Origin: Candidatus Saccharibacteria bacterium UBA3218
GTDB lineage: Bacteria > Patescibacteriota > Saccharimonadia > Saccharimonadales > Saccharimonadaceae
Direction of reading: 5' to 3'
Assembly: GCA_002363125.1 (NCBI GenBank)
Contig: DEWE01000005.1
Location: 29,510 to 65,721, forward strand
Length of the DNA stretch: 36,212 nucleotides
The translations under genes were made by a program, and so were the position numbers. The notes beneath the pieces were generated by a model. The model did not search any database. It was not told where the DNA came from and was given only the letters and a program-made list of their open reading frames with translations. Positions within the stretch are counted from its first letter, which is position 1; every line of letters begins with the position of its first letter. Below are positions 8,483 to 15,032 of this stretch, one piece after another.

Positions 8483-9060
8483 TAGAATTTAACTTCTGGA
8501 GCTTTCTCAATTTTTTCTTTTTCGGAATCAGCTACTTCAAAATAATCACGTTTCTTAAAGTGTCCAACAAAATTATTTATCAAATTAGTTGGAAAAGTCT
8601 TGATCTTAGTATTTAATTCTTTTGCACCAGCATTGTAGAATCTACGTGCAGCTTGAATTTTATCTTCTACATCTTGAAGTTGTATTTGTAAAGTTTTAAA
8701 ATTCTCATTTGCCTTAAGTTCTGGATAAGCCTCGGCGATTGCAAAAATCTTCCCAAGCGCACCTTGCATTTCCTTTTCAGCTTCGGCCGCTTGTTTCACA
8801 GTCTTAGCGCCCATAACGGCAGAACGAGCTTCCGTTACCATCGCAAAGGTTTCTTTTTCGTGCTTTGCATAACCTTTTACAGTTTCAATTACATTTGGTA
8901 TCAAATCCGCACGATATTTTAATTGGACGGTAATATCAGACCAAGCCTCATTAACTCGCTCGTCTAACCTCACTAATCCATTATATGCACCCGCAATGAT
9001 TATACTCAATAGAATGATCACTGCTAAGATTACAATTATTACAATTCCAGCTGTTGACAT
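8482..9060 (-). CDS. lemA: LemA family protein
   Basis: LemA proteins are membrane-anchored helical-bundle proteins, often encoded beside HtpX; their biochemical role is not settled. This 192 aa protein has an N-terminal transmembrane helix (about 4-27), then the family block RLDERVNEAWSDI and RADLIPN, long helices, and the typical end (FYNAGAKELNTKI, PTNLI). The ATG at 9060 follows AAAGGAG at normal spacing. It heads a four-gene overlapping operon with htpX, a membrane protein and ligA. Confidence 0.95.
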   Translation of the reverse strand: MSTAGIVIIVILAVIILLSIIIAGAYNGLVRLDERVNEAWSDITVQLKYRADLIPNVIETVKGYAKHEKETFAMVTEARSAVMGAKTVKQAAEAEKEMQGALGKIFAIAEAYPELKANENFKTLQIQLQDVEDKIQAARRFYNAGAKELNTKIKTFPTNLINNFVGHFKKRDYFEVADSEKEKIEKAPEVKF

Positions 9061-9082
9061 TTTTACTCCTTTTTATATAACC

Positions 9083-9088
9083 ATTATA
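9083..9088 (-). promoter_or_regulatory. Extended -10 of the lemA operon
   Basis: TGC-TATAAT on the minus strand, about 22 nt before the lemA ATG. The short leader carries the Shine-Dalgarno AAAGGAG. Confidence 0.7.
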
Positions 9089-9120
9089 GCACGATTCACT
9101 AAATGAAAATATACAAAAAA

Positions 9121-9176
9121 CGGTGTAAATAAAGAGACTTTTGGCTCTCGATTCGTTAGAATGAGAGTTAATGCAC
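9121..9176 (-). pseudogene. Degenerate tRNA-Gly copy
   Basis: On the minus strand the 9121-9151 part aligns to the T-arm, acceptor and CCA of the neighbouring tRNA-Gly at 23 of about 30 positions with one inserted base. Differences near the 3' end are mostly transitions (CTTC to CTTT, CACCA to CACCG). The 9152-9176 part begins GTGC like the real gene but lacks the D and anticodon arms. It cannot fold into a tRNA. Confidence 0.55.
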
Positions 9177-9198
9177 AAAAAAACTCCAACTGGAGTTT
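9177..9198 (-). terminator. Terminator of tRNA-Gly
   Basis: Perfect 8 bp stem AAACTCCA/TGGAGTTT with a 2-nt spacer, followed on the minus strand by a run of T. It begins 8 nt after the tRNA CCA. Confidence 0.8.
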
Positions 9199-9205
9199 CT
9201 CAGAG

Positions 9206-9282
9206 TGGTGCGAATGAAGAGACTCTAACTCTCGACCTCTTCCTTGGCAAGGAAGCGCTCTAAACAACTGAGCTACATTCGC
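9206..9282 (-). tRNA. tRNA-Gly(GCC) with unusual D/T-loop bases
   Basis: Acceptor GCGAATG/CATTCGC, D-stem GCTC/GAGC, anticodon stem CTTCC/GGAAG with loop TTGCCAA (GCC), T-stem GAGAG/CTCTT, discriminator A and encoded CCA. The D-loop is AGTTGTTTA and the T-loop TTAGAGT, so the nearly universal G19 and C56 are U19 and A56, which could still pair. A TGA-TATAAT promoter lies at 9293-9298. The A discriminator fits the archaeal/eukaryotic-type GlyRS better than the alpha2beta2 enzyme (inference). Confidence 0.93.
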
Positions 9283-9305
9283 ACGTAGCCCTATTATATC
9301 ACATA

Positions 9306-9333
9306 TTTACATTTTTGTGAAAAAACATATAAT
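9306..9333 (+). promoter_or_regulatory. Promoter of the exchanger remnant/EamA pair
   Basis: TTTACA (9306-9311), 16 nt, TATAAT (9328-9333). The predicted leader is about 20 nt. No TG extension is present here. Confidence 0.45.
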
Positions 9334-9360
9334 ATACATAAGCTTAATAAAAATAAATAT

Positions 9361-9621
9361 ATGGAAATAATTCTACAAGTTACACTATTAATCATAGGGT
9401 TCGTCTTACTCATCAAAGGCGCCGGTTGGCTAGTTGATGGGACATCTTCCGTAGCATCGAATTTTAAAGTCTCAAAACTCCTAATTGGCCTTACCATAGT
9501 TGCTTTTGGTACTGGCGCACCAGAATTAGCCGTATCCTTCTCTTCACTCATTAACGGTGTTCTTATGTTAATAATATTTACAATATATTACGGCTACATA
9601 ATATACGGAGTTTTCGCATGA
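9361..9621 (+). pseudogene. Na+/Ca2+ exchanger (CaCA family) with large internal deletion
   Basis: Residues 1-65 match the start of CaCA antiporters (YrbG type): two hydrophobic helices, GAGWLVDG, and the alpha-1 signature GLTIVAFGTGAPELAVS. A full exchanger has about 300 residues and a second alpha repeat. Here the frame jumps after FSSLING to a final hydrophobic helix (LMLIIFTIYYGYIIYG) that looks like an exchanger C-terminus, giving 86 aa. I read this as an in-frame internal deletion. The frame is intact and its stop overlaps the next ATG (ATGA), so it may survive as a coupling leader or small membrane protein. Confidence 0.7.
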
Positions 9622-10556
9622 ATTGGCTAATTTTAGTTGGAATTGCCGTATTATTTGATACTCTCCGCATTTTTATCGATAATTACATATCAGATGTCTA
9701 TTATAAAGGACGTGAAGTTGCAGCTCAAAAGATGTTTTCTGCCTATGCAAAAACCATCATAGGGACTCTAGTTGTGATAATCTCCATCCTCAACTTTGGG
9801 CTTAATGACCTAAACCTCTCCACGATAGCACTTCTAATTTTTTCTGGCGTACTCTCCAGCATCGCCGAAATTCCATATTACGTCGCTCTTGGTATAGAAA
9901 ATTCCACAAACTTAGGCATCTTCATCCAACTTGCACCAATTTTCTACCTAATTCTTGGCTGGATGTTCCTTGGGGAAACTTTCTCACTAATACAGCTAAT
10001 CGCTATTGCAGTTATCCTCATTGCACCAACACTTATTATTATGACATCACGCAAACGTAGCCGCAAAGTTAAACTCAAAGCCATTTTATTTGCTTTTCTT
10101 TACGTAATCATTTCAGTTATCGGAAATGTCATCTTTGTTAAAGTCAATGCCGGTGAATTGCAAACGAACATTCTTATTGAAGAAATTGCTATAGTCATAC
10201 TTGGCGTCGGATTAACAGATATGGCAACAATGTTAGTTTTACCAAAGTGGCGCAAACGATACTATAACGTCAAAAAATCCAGCAAAAATAAAGTGCTTTT
10301 GCCGCTAGGCTCCAGCCTTATAGTCGGAGTATTAAAAACCTTCGCTATACGTCTAGCATATATTATCGCCCCAGCAGTGGCGCTCGCTTCAGCAGCCTCC
10401 GATTCCGTAGAACCAATTGTAATATTCTTTATGGGACTAGTTTTAACACTAATTTGGCCAAAATTCGGTCGCGAAAAACTAGATAAAAAAACCGTATTGA
10501 TACATTTAATCGCAACCATAATTGTAGTAATCGGCATTGTTTTAATACAAATGTAG
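9618..10556 (+). CDS. EamA/DMT-superfamily transporter
   Basis: A 312 aa integral membrane protein with about ten hydrophobic helices in two similar halves. The end of the first half (FIQLAPIFYLILGWMFLGE, then a helix) is the characteristic EamA signature, and the second half has the related SDSVEPIVIFFMGLVL. Members export or import metabolites; the substrate cannot be read from sequence. It starts inside the stop of the exchanger remnant (ATGA), so it shares that promoter. tRNA-Cys follows 25 bp after the stop. Confidence 0.8.
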   Translation: MNWLILVGIAVLFDTLRIFIDNYISDVYYKGREVAAQKMFSAYAKTIIGTLVVIISILNFGLNDLNLSTIALLIFSGVLSSIAEIPYYVALGIENSTNLGIFIQLAPIFYLILGWMFLGETFSLIQLIAIAVILIAPTLIIMTSRKRSRKVKLKAILFAFLYVIISVIGNVIFVKVNAGELQTNILIEEIAIVILGVGLTDMATMLVLPKWRKRYYNVKKSSKNKVLLPLGSSLIVGVLKTFAIRLAYIIAPAVALASAASDSVEPIVIFFMGLVLTLIWPKFGREKLDKKTVLIHLIATIIVVIGIVLIQM

Positions 10557-10580
10557 TTATATGATATAATACACTAAAGT

Positions 10581-10654
10581 GGTGCTTTGGCGGAGTGGTT
10601 ACGCAGCGGTCTGCAAAACCGCGTACACCGGTTCAATTCCGGTAGGCACCTCCA
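10581..10654 (+). tRNA. tRNA-Cys(GCA)
   Basis: Acceptor GGTGCTT/AGGCACC, anticodon stem GCGGT/ACCGC with loop CTGCAAA (GCA), T-loop TTCAATT, and U discriminator as expected for Cys, with encoded CCA. TGA-TATAAT at 10565-10570. A T-run (TTTTTT) follows directly after the CCA. Confidence 0.97.
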
Positions 10655-10658
10655 TTTT

Positions 10659-11177
10659 TTATTGTAGTTCATCAATTTTTTGTAAAACTTCTTCTAGTAT
10701 TTCTGGTAATTTTTCTTTTTCTTCTGGCGTAAATTTAGATAAAACGAAATCTACATCACCAACTTTTTTCCTCAATTCATCATTGCCAGTTCCCAAGCGA
10801 AGCCTCGGGAATTCATCTGTCCCCAACATAGAAATTATCGATTTCAACCCGTTATTTCCACCAGCCGAACCTTTTTCGCGATAGCGTATTTTACCAAAAT
10901 CCAAATCAAAATTATCACAAATTATCAAAACATCGGATAGTTTTACTTTATAAAAATGCATAAATTCCTGTACTGCTAAACCACTTTCATTATAAAAATC
11001 TTGAGGCTTGATAAAGATAGTATCATCTTTGCGCCCCCAGATAGCTCCATAACGAGGTTTGCTCTCCCAATTTAGATTATGTCGTTTAAAATAAAAATCT
11101 AATACCAAAAAACCAAAATTATGTCTCGTAAAATTATACTGAGAACCAGGATTTCCTAAGCCTACTACTAATTTCAT
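10659..11177 (-). CDS. pth: Peptidyl-tRNA hydrolase
   Basis: Pth releases tRNA from prematurely dropped peptidyl-tRNA. Motifs: VGLGNPG, TRHNFGF with the catalytic His, KPQDFYNESG (usually KPQTFMNxSG), the conserved Asp in CDNFDL, and SAGGNNGLKSI. The last is normally GGHNGL, so the His corresponding to E. coli His113 is Asn. At 172 aa it is slightly shorter than the roughly 190 of E. coli. The start overlaps the der stop by one base (TAATG). Confidence 0.95.
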   Translation of the reverse strand: MKLVVGLGNPGSQYNFTRHNFGFLVLDFYFKRHNLNWESKPRYGAIWGRKDDTIFIKPQDFYNESGLAVQEFMHFYKVKLSDVLIICDNFDLDFGKIRYREKGSAGGNNGLKSIISMLGTDEFPRLRLGTGNDELRKKVGDVDFVLSKFTPEEKEKLPEILEEVLQKIDELQ

Positions 11178-12607
11178 TATTCTTTTTCCTTTTCGTTACG
11201 ATAAGAAAACATGATTGGTGTACCGACAAAAGGATATTTTTCACGAATCTTGCGCTCTAAGAAACGCTTCCATGACCAATGCAATAATCCAAGATCATGT
11301 CCGTGTACTACAAACCATGGCGGACAAGTATCAGTCTGTACAATATATTTTGGTTTTGGACGAGTATTTTTGAGTCCAGCTGGCGTATGCGACACAATCG
11401 CCTCATTCAAGATCTTATTTAATTCTGAAGTCTTTATTTCTAAATGACGATTTTTATCTATTTCTAGTACCAGCTCAAATAATTGCGTAACATTTTGCCC
11501 AGTTTCCGAACTAGTAATTAGTACCGGCGCATATGGCAAAAAGTCAAAATCTTTTTCCAAACTATCTATCAGAAAATCTGCCGCCGTACGATTTTTGACA
11601 TTTTCTTCACCAAAATAATTCGTAGGCACAGAATCATTTAATAGATCGGATTTTGTTACCACCATTATAATACCCTTACCCGCATCTACTATCTGCCCGG
11701 CTAGAGATTGATCTAATTTAGAATGAGGTTCAGTAGAATCAACTAATAATGCACATATATCGGCCTCCTCAATGGCGGCTAACGTCCTAATTGCTGAAAA
11801 CTTTTCAATCCCTACTTCGCGCTTTCCAGGTTTACGCAAACCCGCAGTATCCAAAATCTCTATTTCTCTACCCTTATATTTTACTTGTACTCTATTTATA
11901 TCTCTAGTTGTACCCTGCTTAGAGCTCACGATCGCCTGCTGTTTTTTGCCTAAGGCATTAAATAAACTAGATTTTCCCACATTCGGCCTGCCAATCAATG
12001 CAATCTTAAGAGGAATTCTTGCGTTTTTATCCCATTCAGGGCCGCGTCCGTCAGGCCCATCGCCATGGGCGGACGGCGCTATCTTTCGCGCTGCCGCGCT
12101 CCGAAATACCCCGAATTGGGATATAAACGCAAAAATTCCATCCTTTAACCTATTAATTCCTTGGCCAGTTGTAGCAGAAACATAGTAAATGTTTTCAGGT
12201 GCAACACCAAGCGCCCTAAACTCTTCAATTGGCAAAGACTCACCTAGATCTGCCTTATTGAGCACCAAATAAACCGGCTTTCTGGAACGTAAGGCATCCT
12301 TAACAATCTTTACATCACGATGATCAAAGTATTTCGACGAATCTAAAGTTACTAATATTAAATCCGCAACATCAATCGCATCATTAATTTGATCCTGAAT
12401 CGAAGCCTCAAAATCATCATTGGGATCCTTCAAACCAGCTGTATCAATCAATACAAAACTATCATCAATTGTAGCCATCACATTATCACGCGTAGTACCT
12501 TCTTCACGTGCTACGATTGCAATATTTTTTCGTGCCATCCTATTTAAAATGCTAGATTTTCCAGCATTTGTTTGACCGATCAAAGCTACAATTGGTAATT
12601 TTTTCAT
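11177..12607 (-). CDS. der: Ribosome biogenesis GTPase Der
   Basis: Der (EngA) has two tandem GTPase domains and a KH-like domain and acts in 50S subunit assembly. Domain 1 (about 4-165) has GQTNAGKSS, DTAG and NKAD; domain 2 (about 200-375) has GRPNVGKSS, DTAG and TKSD in place of NKxD; the KH-like domain fills the C-terminus. The inter-domain linker contains a 25-30 residue insert (about 167-193) encoded by strikingly GC-rich palindromic DNA. TATAAT sits 6 nt before the ATG, so the der-pth message is predicted leaderless. Confidence 0.96.
   Translation of the reverse strand: MKKLPIVALIGQTNAGKSSILNRMARKNIAIVAREEGTTRDNVMATIDDSFVLIDTAGLKDPNDDFEASIQDQINDAIDVADLILVTLDSSKYFDHRDVKIVKDALRSRKPVYLVLNKADLGESLPIEEFRALGVAPENIYYVSATTGQGINRLKDGIFAFISQFGVFRSAAARKIAPSAHGDGPDGRGPEWDKNARIPLKIALIGRPNVGKSSLFNALGKKQQAIVSSKQGTTRDINRVQVKYKGREIEILDTAGLRKPGKREVGIEKFSAIRTLAAIEEADICALLVDSTEPHSKLDQSLAGQIVDAGKGIIMVVTKSDLLNDSVPTNYFGEENVKNRTAADFLIDSLEKDFDFLPYAPVLITSSETGQNVTQLFELVLEIDKNRHLEIKTSELNKILNEAIVSHTPAGLKNTRPKPKYIVQTDTCPPWFVVHGHDLGLLHWSWKRFLERKIREKYPFVGTPIMFSYRNEKEKE
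12040..12112. repeat. GC-rich palindromic insert inside der
   Basis: From 12040 to 12103 the sequence is about 75% GC (48 of 64 bases counted) in an otherwise AT-rich window. It contains a hairpin at 12048-12076: CCGTC/GACGG outside, GCCCAT/ATGGGC inside, loop CGCC. It sits in the linker between the two GTPase domains and keeps the frame. Confidence 0.6.
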
Positions 12608-12613
12608 ACCTTA

Positions 12614-12619
12614 ATTATA
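12614..12619 (-). promoter_or_regulatory. Extended -10 of der-pth, leaderless spacing
   Basis: TGT-TATAAT on the minus strand, ending exactly 6 nt before the der ATG. Confidence 0.65.
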
Positions 12620-12632
12620 ACATAAAACAGAT

Positions 12633-12657
12633 AAAAAAGATAGAGCTCAAGCTCTAT
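12633..12657 (-). terminator. Terminator of tRNA-Glu(CUC)
   Basis: 8 bp stem ATAGAGCT/AGCTCTAT with a 2-nt spacer, then CTTTTTTAT on the minus strand, just after the tRNA CCA. Confidence 0.8.
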
Positions 12658-12661
12658 TTCT

Positions 12662-12738
12662 TGGTGATTCCGGCGGGAGTCGAACCCGCGATTTTCTGGA
12701 TGAGAACCAGACGTCCTAGACCACTAGACGACGGAACC
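12662..12738 (-). tRNA. tRNA-Glu(CUC)
   Basis: Acceptor GGTTCCG/CGGAATC, anticodon stem TCTGG/CCAGA with loop TTCTCAT (CTC), T-arm GCGGG-TTCGACT-CCCGC, discriminator A and encoded CCA. This is the second Glu isoacceptor here, reading GAG. No good promoter lies directly upstream: the nearest AT-rich box (12741-12746) is too close, so it is probably cut from a longer transcript. Confidence 0.95.
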
Positions 12739-12759
12739 AGATAATAAAGAATGAACGCA

Positions 12760-12790
12760 GGTTCCGAAGAAATGTAGCAACTACGGAACC
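12760..12790. repeat. Inverted repeat carrying the tRNA-Glu(CUC) acceptor sequence
   Basis: Outer stem GGTTCC/GGAACC (12760-12765 and 12785-12790), inner stem GTAG/CTAC. Read on the minus strand it contains GGTTCCG, identical to the first 7 nt of the tRNA-Glu(CUC) downstream, and CGGAACC, its complement. It lies between the DUF3048 gene stop and the tRNA. Confidence 0.6.
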
Positions 12791-12817
12791 GCTAAAACTA
12801 TTCTAACACAAAATCAA

Positions 12818-14053
12818 CTAATATTCAACACTGCCATAATCAGGTATGGCCGATATAAACGTTTGGCCAGGAGCCAAGAATACTTCCTTATCATCACCAT
12901 CGAAGAACTTTATCTGATCATTTTTTGATGATTTGTTCCAGGTTCCAACAATTACATCACCGTTTTGGAATATATAAGCAGTACCACTACCAATAGCCTC
13001 AATATCTTCATGATAGCCATCGGATGCTCTGTCTTCTTCTACCACCATCGCTATTACCACAGACGGCGAAAGCTGCACTAAACTACAAACATCTTCAGGA
13101 TTCCTCTCGCCAAGATCAGCAGCCTCACATTGATATATGTCATGACTTGCGCCAGAAGCATAACTCCTATTATATGTGTTGTTATCAGAATTATAATCAT
13201 AATGTACATTAAAATTATTTAAACTGCCGAAATTAAAATTCATAGCAACAACTTTTGGTATTAATTCCGAAGTATTTACTTCTGTAGCCTTTATAATATT
13301 TAAAACCTCAGCAACATTATTATCTACACGTGATTTTTTAGATTCTTCTGGCGTCATACGACTAAAACCTTTAACTTCTGACGTGTTATAACCATAATCC
13401 GCACTGTGTTGCTTTAAATATGCTGAAGTCGTAAACAAATTATTCCACAACCTAGATCCATAAGTTCCTCTGTACATATATGTATAATTTTCTGTCAAAT
13501 CTTTGTAACCACCTGCTGCCACAGCTGCAAGTGCATCTCCGGATCCACCAGCATGTACAATCGTACAATCAAATGGCGTATCCCACTCAAGATAATAAAT
13601 CCTAAGAGACCGAATTGGTCCAATAATTGCAGATGTGGGATTTTGATAAATCGCCGCAAACCTGGTAATACCAGCTTCAGCTATAGCCTCAAAAACTACT
13701 CCCGCTTCATTTAAGCCAGCCTGTGGTCTAGCACCGTCAGTGCCATTTGGAGTTTGTATACAATAAACTGGTGAATTCTTTAAGGCCGCATCAGCAAGCG
13801 GTTGCCCAGTCAGATCACTGTAAATTTTAGCTGCCTCTTCATTTTTATCAATTTCAGGAAAAACTACTTCATCAATGACTTTATTAATACCAAAAATTGT
13901 GAATAATATAATGCCTATACCGCCCAGCAACCCAACTATACCAATGATCAGAAAAACTAGATTCTTCTTATCAACCGATTTCTTATCTTTTATTTTTTTC
14001 TCTATTACACTTTCATTCTTTATATTCTCTTCAGACGTCATAGAAAACTCCAT
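12818..14053 (-). CDS. DUF3048 (YerB-like) membrane-anchored protein
   Basis: DUF3048 proteins are extracytoplasmic and of unknown biochemical function; B. subtilis YerB is the usual reference. A cytoplasmic basic N-terminus and one transmembrane helix (about 32-55) precede the DUF3048 region, with ARPQAGL, AEAGITRFAAIY and IGPIRSLR. The C-terminal half has a second conserved block (TAYIFQNGDVIVGTW). Two starts are possible: ATG at 14053, or ATG at 14041, which has GGAG 6 nt upstream. A TGT-TAAAAT -10 lies about 13 nt before the first. It is divergent from a secreted protein gene, with both promoters in 54 bp. Confidence 0.88.
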   Translation of the reverse strand: MEFSMTSEENIKNESVIEKKIKDKKSVDKKNLVFLIIGIVGLLGGIGIILFTIFGINKVIDEVVFPEIDKNEEAAKIYSDLTGQPLADAALKNSPVYCIQTPNGTDGARPQAGLNEAGVVFEAIAEAGITRFAAIYQNPTSAIIGPIRSLRIYYLEWDTPFDCTIVHAGGSGDALAAVAAGGYKDLTENYTYMYRGTYGSRLWNNLFTTSAYLKQHSADYGYNTSEVKGFSRMTPEESKKSRVDNNVAEVLNIIKATEVNTSELIPKVVAMNFNFGSLNNFNVHYDYNSDNNTYNRSYASGASHDIYQCEAADLGERNPEDVCSLVQLSPSVVIAMVVEEDRASDGYHEDIEAIGSGTAYIFQNGDVIVGTWNKSSKNDQIKFFDGDDKEVFLAPGQTFISAIPDYGSVEY

Positions 14054-14095
14054 ATTATTTATGTTTATTTTAACACATTTTCATCATGGTTGTGC

Positions 14096-14101
14096 TATAA
14101 T
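14096..14101 (+). promoter_or_regulatory. Extended -10 of the 14108 gene, leaderless spacing
   Basis: TGC-TATAAT ends 6 nt before the ATG at 14108, so transcription should start at the start codon. Confidence 0.65.
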
Positions 14102-14107
14102 AAAAAT

Positions 14108-15013
14108 ATGCTTAAGAAAATAAACAAAGTTCTATCTTTGGTCATACTAATAGGAACTATTATATATATATTTCCACCATATTTTTCTTCTACCTTTGCC
14201 ACCACAAGTTTTGAGGTTGATATTGAAGAAATTTTATCGGTATCGGTTTCGACACCTACGGAATGGGCTAGTGGCTACGCGGAAGATTTCCTACTAAATA
14301 CAATCAATGTCAGCGTCACCTCGAATAATGGCCAAGGTTTTACGGCTGGCATGACCACTAACAGCGATGACACTTCCCTCAAACATATCATTTTAAATAA
14401 TGAATCTATACCGACACTTGAAAATAATGAAATATGTTTAGGAGACAATTGTAATAATTTCCCATCAAACCACTGGGGATATTCATTGGATGGTATCACA
14501 TATAAACCATTGTTAAATTCAAGCGCTGCACCTATAACTATATTATCCAGTGTTGATAACGGTAGCGAATCTAGCGACATATTATTTGGTGCAAGAACAG
14601 ATTACTCACAACCATCTGGAACTTATTACGGCACTATAGTCATTAATGTAGTAACAGGCACAGGCGGTGTAGATCTTCCTGCTCCATCTCCTGACGACCC
14701 AACTCCAGTAACCCCTCCAAGCTGGCCATATAGCCCAGAATATAATCAGGAGTCAGATAGCACCACTTATACATATATCACAGATGACGGCAACACCACC
14801 ACTACGTTAATCAGCGAAGGCGACGACGAAGATCTGTATGATAGCTACACTCCGCCTCAAGGTGTAAAACAATCTAGTAAATCCAATATCAATAGCGGTT
14901 CACTTATTACCATTATATTTACTATAACAGCTTCCGTAGCCGCCACCTCTGGAGTATTATTCTTCATTCTTGCAAAACGCAAAAAAGATGAAGACTCAGA
15001 TAACGATCAATAA
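14108..15013 (+). CDS. Secreted, membrane-anchored surface protein
   Basis: I do not recognise a named family. The ATG at 14108 begins a typical signal peptide (KKIN, hydrophobic core, cleavage likely after STFA near residue 30). A beta-rich, Ser/Thr/Asn-rich ectodomain (about 30-190) with NNGQGFTAGM and GTYYGTIVINV resembles WxL-like or fibrillar surface domains only loosely. A Pro-rich linker (PAPSPDDPTPVTPP) and acidic stretch follow, then a C-terminal helix (about 268-290) and KRKK stop-transfer tail. There is no LPxTG motif, so anchoring is by the helix. An in-frame TTG at 14090 is rejected because it lies inside the promoter. Confidence 0.8.
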   Translation: MLKKINKVLSLVILIGTIIYIFPPYFSSTFATTSFEVDIEEILSVSVSTPTEWASGYAEDFLLNTINVSVTSNNGQGFTAGMTTNSDDTSLKHIILNNESIPTLENNEICLGDNCNNFPSNHWGYSLDGITYKPLLNSSAAPITILSSVDNGSESSDILFGARTDYSQPSGTYYGTIVINVVTGTGGVDLPAPSPDDPTPVTPPSWPYSPEYNQESDSTTYTYITDDGNTTTTLISEGDDEDLYDSYTPPQGVKQSSKSNINSGSLITIIFTITASVAATSGVLFFILAKRKKDEDSDNDQ

Positions 15014-15019
15014 ATATGT

Positions 15020-15025
15020 TATAAT
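15020..15025 (+). promoter_or_regulatory. Extended -10 of gltX, leaderless spacing
   Basis: TGT-TATAAT ends 7 nt before the gltX ATG. A second overlapping TATAAT (15025-15030) is too close to be used. Confidence 0.6.
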
Positions 15026-15032
15026 ATAATCT

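Noticed and set aside
8981..9267. Two small minus-strand frames over tRNA-Gly and the lemA start
   Set aside because: They overlap a tRNA, a terminator and the lemA promoter, with no protein similarity.
10579..10884. Open frame starting in tRNA-Cys
   Set aside because: Translation of a tRNA followed by antisense pth; no independent support.
14090..14107. Upstream TTG start for the surface protein
   Set aside because: These codons form the TATAAT promoter; the ATG at 14108 begins a clean signal peptide.
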